A DNA stretch of 64,000 bases, taken from assembly GCF_023715685.1 (NCBI RefSeq), contig NZ_JAMBOQ010000005.1:124001-188000 (forward strand). Direction: 5' to 3'. The number at the start of each line of letters is the position of its first letter. Within the stretch, counting starts at the first letter, position 1. A program made the translations under genes and the position numbers. Under the pieces are notes generated by a model. The model ran no database searches, was not told the origin of the DNA, and saw nothing but the letters and a program-made list of their open reading frames with translations. Origin of the DNA: Priestia aryabhattai (GTDB taxonomy: Bacteria > Bacillota > Bacilli > Bacillales > Bacillaceae_H). Below are positions 58,343-64,000 of the stretch, piece after piece.

Positions 58343-59833
58343 ATGCTTTTTACTGTTAAACAAGAATTGCTAGATCCGGTTCAAGTGCCTAGCCCCTATG
58401 CTTTTCCCCTCTCGCAAATCGATACGTGGAGAACTCCACCTTTAAATCCTTCATACCCGTACTCTCTAGATCTTCATCGCTCTTTAAGCGGAAAGCAGCT
58501 TCTACTCACTCAGACTCCCTATCCTTTACCTCTCATTCATGAGCATTATCTAAATGGATATGTTTCCTATCAAAAAGCACTTACCCAGAAAGAAAACGGA
58601 TATAAATGCAACCGGTGTGGAAGTGATAGCCCCTTCTATTTCGCTTCATTTCCATGCAGTAGATGTCACCAGGAGTGCTACTATTGCCGAGCATGTATTG
58701 TAATGGGCAAAGTAAGTGAGTGCACACCCTTTATAAACTGGGAAGGACCAGCAAGCAATGTACCGCCAAAAAGCAGCGTGATGAATTGGAAAGGAACGCT
58801 GTCTAAGGCCCAAGAACGTGCTTCAAATGAACTCATTCAAGCTATAAAAAAGAATGAAGAGCTGTTAATTTGGGCTGTATGCGGAGCAGGAAAAACGGAA
58901 ATTTTATTTAAAGGTATTGAATCAGCGTTGAACAGCGGAAAGAAAGTCTGTATTGCTACTCCAAGAACAGATGTGGTTATTGAGCTAAAGCCAAGAATTC
59001 AATCGGCATTTCCAGATATGTCTGTGCTGGCTATGTATGGAGGTAGCGAAGACCGTTTTCATGAATCCTCTCTTATTATTTCCACCACTCATCAACTTCT
59101 GCATTATTATCAAGCATTCGATGTGCTGATTATTGACGAAGTAGATGCATTCCCTTATTCAACAGAGCCGATGCTGCACTATGCTGTTGCAAAAGCAGCT
59201 AAACCTGTTGCATCAAAAATTTATTTAACAGCGACTCCAAGTGAATCATTAAAAAAAGACGTTGAGCAAGGAGAAAAACAAGTAGTTAAAATTCCAGCCC
59301 GCTATCACCGAGCGCTTATTCCTGTTCCTCGATTTGAATGGTGTGGCAATTGGAAGAAAAAAATGAAAACAAATACCCTGCCTGCTAATGTTGAGAAATG
59401 GCTGAAAAAAAGAATAGAAGAAGGAAAACAATGCTTTGTCTTCGTTCCGCAAATTAAGTGGATTGTCCCCATCACAGACATGATTCGAAAGCTGACCGAA
59501 AAGGTAGAAGGTGTTCATGCTGAAGATTCCCAGCGAAAAGAAAAAGTAATGAAGTTTAGAGAAGGGCAGCTAGTTATTTTAGTAACGACAACAATTTTAG
59601 AGCGAGGCGTAACGGTCCCCAACATAGATGTTGCAGTATTGGGAGCAGAAGAAGCGATTTTTACTGAAAGTGCTCTTGTTCAGATTTCAGGAAGAGTAGG
59701 GAGGAGTGCTCAATTTCCAACAGGAGACGTGGTCTTTTTTCATTATGGACAATCTCTGTCTATGCGAAAAGCAAAAGAACATATTGAATATATGAATGCT
59801 CTAGCTTATAAGGAAGGGCTGATTGATCGATGA
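58343..59833 (+). CDS. comFA: ComFA, ATP-dependent DNA uptake helicase
   Basis: A 496-residue DEAD-type ATPase thought to pull transforming single-stranded DNA into the cytoplasm. N-terminal zinc-finger region with C89, C92, C105, C108, C112, C115 and C118 (CNRCG, CSRC, CYYCRAC). Walker A AVCGAGKT at 178-185, DEVD box at 265-268, LTATPS, and the C-terminal lobe with TTTILERGVTVPN and QISGRVGRSAQFPTG. ATG 58343 is eight bases after AAGGA. Upstream codons lack a site. The stop overlaps comFC by four bases, so no comFB gene is present between them. Confidence 0.94.
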   Translation: MLFTVKQELLDPVQVPSPYAFPLSQIDTWRTPPLNPSYPYSLDLHRSLSGKQLLLTQTPYPLPLIHEHYLNGYVSYQKALTQKENGYKCNRCGSDSPFYFASFPCSRCHQECYYCRACIVMGKVSECTPFINWEGPASNVPPKSSVMNWKGTLSKAQERASNELIQAIKKNEELLIWAVCGAGKTEILFKGIESALNSGKKVCIATPRTDVVIELKPRIQSAFPDMSVLAMYGGSEDRFHESSLIISTTHQLLHYYQAFDVLIIDEVDAFPYSTEPMLHYAVAKAAKPVASKIYLTATPSESLKKDVEQGEKQVVKIPARYHRALIPVPRFEWCGNWKKKMKTNTLPANVEKWLKKRIEEGKQCFVFVPQIKWIVPITDMIRKLTEKVEGVHAEDSQRKEKVMKFREGQLVILVTTTILERGVTVPNIDVAVLGAEEAIFTESALVQISGRVGRSAQFPTGDVVFFHYGQSLSMRKAKEHIEYMNALAYKEGLIDR

Positions 59834-60522
59834 CAATATGTCTGATTTGTTTTGAACCTCTTGTCTCTTCTTTCGATTGGAGGTCATTGTTAAAACCTTC
59901 TTCAACGGACAGGATTTGTACTGTTTGCTTGCAAAGATGCCCCATCATTAGCAGTAGCATCTGCAGGGGGTGTGGCCGTTCTCTGGCAGACCTGGCTCCT
60001 TCTCATTATGAGCTAGACACATGTATGGACTGCCAGAAATGGAACGATGCTTCTTTTTTTAACCGTTCTCTTTATACATACAGTGATTTTATGCAAAGCA
60101 TAATAGAACGTTTTAAGTTTCAAGGAGACTATGAAATTATCCAAGCATGCAAGGAGCAGTGGTATAAGTTCTATAAAAAAGAATGTAATCCAAAAGCTAT
60201 ATTAGTTCCTATACCTTTAACGGAAGAGAGATTATATGAAAGAGGGTTTAATCAATCTTTAGCACTAGCTAAGCTTCTCAGTGACAATATAGAAATGCCT
60301 CTTATTCGGTGTTCAGGAACAAAGCAATCAAAGAAAGATAGGCGAAGTCGGCTGACAGAAAAGCTAGAATTTAAAGTAGTCGATTCCTCAATGGTTACGA
60401 ATCAAGAATTTCTCTTGATTGATGACATTTATACAACAGGAGCAACCGTGCGCCAAGCGGCAAAGTGTTTGCAGGAAGCTGGGGCACGTTCAGTTCATTC
60501 GCTCACTTTAATTCGTGCATGA
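59830..60522 (+). CDS. comFC: ComFC, phosphoribosyltransferase-like competence protein
   Basis: A 230-residue ComF family protein needed for efficient transformation, interacting with ComFA. N-terminal zinc-binding cysteines (CLICFEP, CTVCLQRC, CRGCG, CMDC) and a C-terminal PRT-fold domain with VPIPLTEERLYERGFNQS and the PRPP-loop-like FLLIDDIYTTGATVRQA. It overlaps comFA by four bases (ATGA), indicating coupled translation. Confidence 0.93.
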   Translation: MTICLICFEPLVSSFDWRSLLKPSSTDRICTVCLQRCPIISSSICRGCGRSLADLAPSHYELDTCMDCQKWNDASFFNRSLYTYSDFMQSIIERFKFQGDYEIIQACKEQWYKFYKKECNPKAILVPIPLTEERLYERGFNQSLALAKLLSDNIEMPLIRCSGTKQSKKDRRSRLTEKLEFKVVDSSMVTNQEFLLIDDIYTTGATVRQAAKCLQEAGARSVHSLTLIRA

Positions 60523-60583
60523 AGATGTATAATTTAAAACTTTGACCGATAGTAAAATAAAAAACAAATGAGGAGTTTCGAAT

Positions 60584-60997
60584 ATGGGAACGTTAGATAA
60601 TTGCAGTGAATGCGGTCATTTATTTGTAAAAAGTGGATCAATAAACATATGTAAGTCATGTTTTGACAAAGAAGAAGCTCTATTTCAACGTGTTTCATCA
60701 TTCTTAAAGAAAAGAGTAAATCGTACAGCAACGACTGACGACGTGGTGAAGGAAACGGGCGTTTCAGAGTCGTTAATTCATCAATTTATTCGACAAGGTC
60801 GCTTAGTGCTAACTAACTTTCCAAATATAAGCTATCCATGCATGCAATGCAACGCTCAGATTCGAGAAGGGAAACTTTGCAATTCATGTTCTCAAGAAAT
60901 TAAACATGGGTTAGAAAAGCATAATCGTGAGATGATTCGTTCAAATGAAGAGCCAACGCGTCCAACCTATCGTTTTCACGAAAGGAAGAAAGAATAA
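60584..60997 (+). CDS. yvyF: YvyF, flagellar-operon zinc-ribbon protein
   Basis: A 137-residue protein with an N-terminal zinc ribbon (CSECG and CKSCF), a helix-turn-helix-like middle (DDVVKETGVSESLIHQFIRQ), and a second cysteine cluster (CMQCNAQIREGKLCNSC), then a basic tail. It matches B. subtilis YvyF, a member of the flgM operon that can affect FlgM activity. ATG 60584 follows GAGGAGT. flgM follows after a sigma-D promoter. Confidence 0.88.
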   Translation: MGTLDNCSECGHLFVKSGSINICKSCFDKEEALFQRVSSFLKKRVNRTATTDDVVKETGVSESLIHQFIRQGRLVLTNFPNISYPCMQCNAQIREGKLCNSCSQEIKHGLEKHNREMIRSNEEPTRPTYRFHERKKE

Positions 60998-61090
60998 AAG
61001 TATGCTGAGACTGAGTGTTTACGAATTCTCTATCTATAGACCTATGTTTAAAGTGGACTGTGAAAATGGTCTCAACTTCCTTGGCGATGC

Positions 61091-61117
61091 TAAAGGTTTA
61101 GATGGAAATTCCGATAT
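61091..61117 (+). promoter_or_regulatory. Sigma-D promoter of flgM
   Basis: TAAA at 61091-61094, a 15-base spacer, TCCGATAT at 61110-61117 versus GCCGATAT: one mismatch. In B. subtilis flgM also has its own sigma-D promoter, giving feedback of the anti-sigma factor. Confidence 0.8.
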
Positions 61118-61162
61118 AATGAATAGAGATAACGGATACAAATATAAAGAGAGGTGAGAGAG

Positions 61163-61417
61163 ATGAAGATTAACCCATCAAACTTATTTGGAATAAATCC
61201 GTACAAAAACCAATCAGAAAAAGCAGAACAGGTCTCTAAAAAAAATCCACAAGATCAGATTCATATTTCATCTGAAGCAAAAAAGCTTCAGGGAAATGAA
61301 CCATCTCCAGAAAGACTTGAAAAATTGGAAAAACTAAAACAGCAAATTAACAGCGGAACATACGAAATTAACGGGAAAGAAATTGCTAAAAGTATTGTAG
61401 ATTTCTATAAAAAATAA
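61163..61417 (+). CDS. flgM: FlgM, anti-sigma-D factor
   Basis: An 84-residue protein binding sigma-D (FliA family) until hook completion, so that flagellin and late genes wait. N-terminal MKINPSNLFGINPYKN, middle QIHISSEAKKLQ, and C-terminal helices LEKLEKLKQQINSGTYEI and IAKSIVDFYKK that contact sigma-D. ATG 61163 follows GAGAGGTGAG. An in-frame GTG nine bases earlier is inside that site. flgN follows 15 bases on. Confidence 0.95.
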   Translation: MKINPSNLFGINPYKNQSEKAEQVSKKNPQDQIHISSEAKKLQGNEPSPERLEKLEKLKQQINSGTYEINGKEIAKSIVDFYKK

Positions 61418-61432
61418 AAGGACTGACATTGA

Positions 61433-61900
61433 TTGGACGTGCAAGAAATTCAAACGATACTAGAAAAACAAGTAACACTTCACAAAAGTTTGTCTGTCAT
61501 TGTTAAAGGGAAGACGAATTTTATTATTAAACAAGATGTAAAGGCATTGACGGCTTCTTTGCAAAAAGAGCAATCTCATATAGCTGCTATTTCTGCACTT
61601 GAATCAAAACGTATAGCAGCAATGGAAAAAAGCGGACATACTGCTCGCTCCATCGAAGAAATAGCAGGTTCATTCCCTGAGTACTCTATCTTGATACCCT
61701 TTCAAAAACAGCTAATAGATATAATTCAAGATATAAAGTATGCAAATGACTTGAACAATCAGCTGCTCACACAGTCTTTGCAGCTGATTTATACCGAACT
61801 AGATCTTCTTGTTCCAGCGAAACGAGAGGATTCGTTCAATTACACAAAAACAAAGAATAGTTCGTTTCAGTCCAACTCTATTTTTAATTCGAAGGTATAA
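61433..61900 (+). CDS. flgN: FlgN-family chaperone YvyG
   Basis: A 155-residue helical export chaperone for the hook-filament junction proteins FlgK and FlgL. Pattern: EIQTILEKQVTLHKSLSVI at the N-terminus and LQLIYTELDLLVPAKREDS near the C-terminus, ending in a disordered Ser/Asn tail. TTG 61433 is about nine bases after AAAGGAC. No nearer ATG exists. It lies immediately before its likely client flgK, as in B. subtilis yvyG. Confidence 0.88.
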   Translation: MDVQEIQTILEKQVTLHKSLSVIVKGKTNFIIKQDVKALTASLQKEQSHIAAISALESKRIAAMEKSGHTARSIEEIAGSFPEYSILIPFQKQLIDIIQDIKYANDLNNQLLTQSLQLIYTELDLLVPAKREDSFNYTKTKNSSFQSNSIFNSKV

Positions 61901-61919
61901 AGAACGGAGGAAAAGCAGA

Positions 61920-63431
61920 ATGAGTTCAACGTTTCATGGTTTGCAGGTGGCTAAACGAGGAATGGATGCCCAACAAGCAGCTCTTTACACGATTGGCCAT
62001 AACGTATCTAATGCAAATACGCCGGGCTATACGCGTCAGCGAGTAAGTTTAGAAACGTTCCCAGCTTATCCAGCCCCAGGGATGAATCAGGCTGGAACTG
62101 CGGGTCAAATAGGGATGGGAGTAGAAGCCAGCACGGTAGAGCGAATACGTGATACATTTTTAGATACCCAGTATCGAGATGAAACCATCAAAGTGGGGTA
62201 TTGGGATGCACGCGCCGGTGCTCTTGAAAAAATGGAGGAAATTATGAATGAACCTACTGAAGATGGACTTTCAGCTGTTTTTAATCAATTTTTTGAGTCC
62301 ATTCAAGATGTAGCTTCACACCCTTCAGAAGCAGGATCTAGGTCTGTTATGATTGAACGAGCTGAAGCAGTAGGCAATACTTTCTCTTATTTATCCACTT
62401 CTTTAAAAACGATTCAAGGTGATTTACAAAAAGAACGTGATGTAGCCGTAACACAAGTGAATTCTTTGCTAGAGCAAATGAATAATGTGAACCAACAAAT
62501 TCAAAACGTAGAACCCAATGGCTATCTGCCTAACGATTTGTACGACGAAAGAGACAGGTTACTAGATGAACTTTCCAAATTTATACCAGTTTCTGTAGAA
62601 TATACAAAAAGTGGTGAGAATGCTTCCGCACCGTCAGAAGGAGTCGTGACGGTTCAGCTTCAAACGTCTCGAGGCCCTATTACTCTTTTAGATGGGCAAA
62701 ATCATCAAGTAAATGCTATCAGTCTTAAAACTAATCAAGATTCCTACGTGACGGAAATTCATATAGGTGGTCAGAGCCGGAATCCTGAATTATTTCCTCA
62801 AGGGAAACTTAAAGGGTTAATTGAAGCTTCTGGCTACATAGACAGTAGTGGGGATAAAACAGGTGTTTACGCTTCAATGATTGATCATTTAGATGAAATG
62901 GCGTATGAATTCGTAAACTGGTTTAATGATAAACACCAACAAGGTGTCACGTTAGAGGGTAATAAGGGTATTTCCTTTTTTAATGATGTTTCTCAAAAAG
63001 AAGGAGCAGCAACTGGAATTGTCATTGCCGATAAAATTAAACAAAACACGAACAATATTGCTGCCGCCTCTGGTGCTGCTGGAACTGACCGCCAAGGAGA
63101 TGGACAAAATGCTCAGCTATTGTCTCAATTTCGTCAAAACGTGCTTATTAATTCGGGGAACCAAGATGTTTCCCTAGATGGTTTTTATCAATCTATTATT
63201 GGCCAAATGTCAGTAGATGCCCAACAAGCCAACCGCTTAAAAAGTAATTCAGAAACCCTTCAAGGAGCTGTAGAGCAAAGGCGCCAGTCTACAAGTGCAG
63301 TTTCATTAGACGAAGAAATGACCAATATGATTCAGTTTCAGCATGCGTATAACGCAAGTGCTCGTATGATAACTATGATTGATGAAATGCTTGATAAAAT
63401 TGTAAACGGTCTTGGAACTGGAGGAAGGTAG
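61920..63431 (+). CDS. flgK: FlgK, flagellar hook-filament junction protein 1
   Basis: A 503-residue exported axial protein joining hook and filament. N-terminal SSTFHGLQVAKRGMDAQQAA with HNVSNANTPGYTRQRVSLE, and C-terminal VSLDEEMTNMIQFQHAYNAS plus MITMIDEMLDKIVNGLG coiled end. ATG 61920 follows CGGAGGAAAA. The frame extends upstream over the flgN end but is not used. flgL starts nine bases after the stop. Confidence 0.96.
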   Translation: MSSTFHGLQVAKRGMDAQQAALYTIGHNVSNANTPGYTRQRVSLETFPAYPAPGMNQAGTAGQIGMGVEASTVERIRDTFLDTQYRDETIKVGYWDARAGALEKMEEIMNEPTEDGLSAVFNQFFESIQDVASHPSEAGSRSVMIERAEAVGNTFSYLSTSLKTIQGDLQKERDVAVTQVNSLLEQMNNVNQQIQNVEPNGYLPNDLYDERDRLLDELSKFIPVSVEYTKSGENASAPSEGVVTVQLQTSRGPITLLDGQNHQVNAISLKTNQDSYVTEIHIGGQSRNPELFPQGKLKGLIEASGYIDSSGDKTGVYASMIDHLDEMAYEFVNWFNDKHQQGVTLEGNKGISFFNDVSQKEGAATGIVIADKIKQNTNNIAAASGAAGTDRQGDGQNAQLLSQFRQNVLINSGNQDVSLDGFYQSIIGQMSVDAQQANRLKSNSETLQGAVEQRRQSTSAVSLDEEMTNMIQFQHAYNASARMITMIDEMLDKIVNGLGTGGR

Positions 63432-63439
63432 GGGAAAAG

Positions 63440-64000
63440 ATGCGTGTCACACAAGGAATGTTAGCGGCTAATTCGTTAAAACAAATTAGCAATAGCTACA
63501 ATAAGTTGGAAACACTTCAAAACCAATTATCAACGGGAAAGAAAATTACTCGTCCCTCGGATGACCCGGTAGTGGCTACTAAAGGAATGGCGTATCGTTC
63601 TAATCTTTCAGAAGTGAATCAATATAAACGTAATTTAACAGAAGCGCAGTCTTGGTTTGATAATTCAGAGTCAGGACTTGAACAAGTCAATTCCATTCTT
63701 CAGCGCACTAAAGAGCTGGTCGTGCAAGGGTTAAACGGTACGAATGGAAGTGATGACCGCCAAGCGATTGCACGTGAAATTGAACAGTTAAAGATGGATT
63801 ATATGCAAGTAGGTAATACGCAAGTGGCAGGAAATTATATTTTTAACGGTGTAAATGTAGGAGCACCGCCTATTAGTGAGAACACAAGCGGTATGATAGA
63901 ATCGAATATTAATCTAGACCCTTTTTCGATTGAGGTATCAAAAGGTATTCAGCTGAGAGTCAATATTCACGCTGAAAACATCTTTGGACAAGGTTCATTC
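63440..64000 (+). CDS. flgL: FlgL, hook-filament junction protein 3 (truncated by window end)
   Basis: 187 codons are visible, without a stop, beginning RVTQGMLAANSLKQISNSYN after GTAGGGGAAAAG. The flagellin-like N-terminal region includes LQNQLSTGKKITRPSDDPV, ESGLEQVNSILQRTKELVVQ and DRQAIAREIEQLK, as in FlgL, then GNTQVAGNYIFNG. It connects FlgK to the filament. The remaining C-terminal part lies outside the window, so the gene is incomplete only by cropping. Confidence 0.93.
   Translation, partial: MRVTQGMLAANSLKQISNSYNKLETLQNQLSTGKKITRPSDDPVVATKGMAYRSNLSEVNQYKRNLTEAQSWFDNSESGLEQVNSILQRTKELVVQGLNGTNGSDDRQAIAREIEQLKMDYMQVGNTQVAGNYIFNGVNVGAPPISENTSGMIESNINLDPFSIEVSKGIQLRVNIHAENIFGQGSF

Overview
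The window is a core-chromosome segment of a low-GC, endospore-forming, flagellated, competence-gene-carrying Bacillaceae bacterium. Gene order follows the Bacillus subtilis 168 order from ywjG-spo0F through the atp operon, the ywm/spoIID and mbl-flhOP blocks, ywqAB, tagO/degSU and comF to flgKL, with many intermediate genes missing. That order, the product lengths and the AtpF and SpoIIR sequences suggest Priestia (Bacillus) megaterium or a close relative. The species is an inference from memory, not a search result. I see no rRNA, tRNA, CRISPR array, insertion sequence or prophage.

Layout: (1) 1-20.4 kb: ywjG (reverse), spo0F, fbaA, tal, murAB, rho, rpmE, tdk, prfA-prmC, spoIIR, ywlB, ywlC, mntP, ywlE, rpiB, ywlG, glyA, upp, mnaA and a secreted Vpr-type protease. 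This is central metabolism, transcription termination, translation release, envelope precursors and sporulation signalling. (2) 20.4-27.9 kb: the complete F1Fo ATP synthase operon atpZIBEFHAGDC, with a near-consensus promoter and terminator. (3) 28-38.7 kb: ywzB, ywmB, murAA, spoIID, spoIIQ, spoIIID, mbl, flhO, flhP, fabZ, an HTH regulator, a small unrecognised gene, ywpF and ssbB. (4) 38.9-44.4 kb, reverse strand: a LysM/NlpC-P60 wall hydrolase and the SNF2 helicase/SWIM zinc-finger pair ywqA-ywqB. (5) 44.6-53.5 kb: gtaB, a UDP-ManNAc-type dehydrogenase, a WecG/TagA transferase, the flotillin operon yuaF-floT behind a sigma-W promoter, tagO, a TagV-type LCP ligase and yvyE. (6) 53.9-64 kb: degS-degU, a FliS-like and a YaaR-like gene, degV, comFA-comFC, yvyF, flgM, flgN, flgK and a truncated flgL.

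Two themes connect distant genes. Sporulation: Spo0F feeds the phosphorelay, SpoIIR (candidate sigma-F promoter) signals sigma-E activation, SpoIID and SpoIIQ drive engulfment, and SpoIIID tunes the sigma-E regulon. Cell wall: two MurA enzymes, MnaA, a WecC-type dehydrogenase, a WecG/TagA transferase, TagO and an LCP ligase together could build and attach a ManNAc- or ManNAcA-containing wall polymer.

The most striking non-coding feature is a cluster of eight DnaA boxes (seven exact TTATNCACA matches) at 11096-11447, spanning the ywlB-ywlC gap and the start of ywlC. Also notable are a multi-hairpin region after ssbB, a perfect 41-nt palindrome before ywzB, a terminator stem that contains the vpr ribosome binding site, structured gaps inside the atp operon, and sigma-D-like promoters before flgM and before the FliS-like/YaaR-like pair. 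I found no clear new defence island. YwqA-YwqB is the nearest thing to a two-gene system of unknown role.
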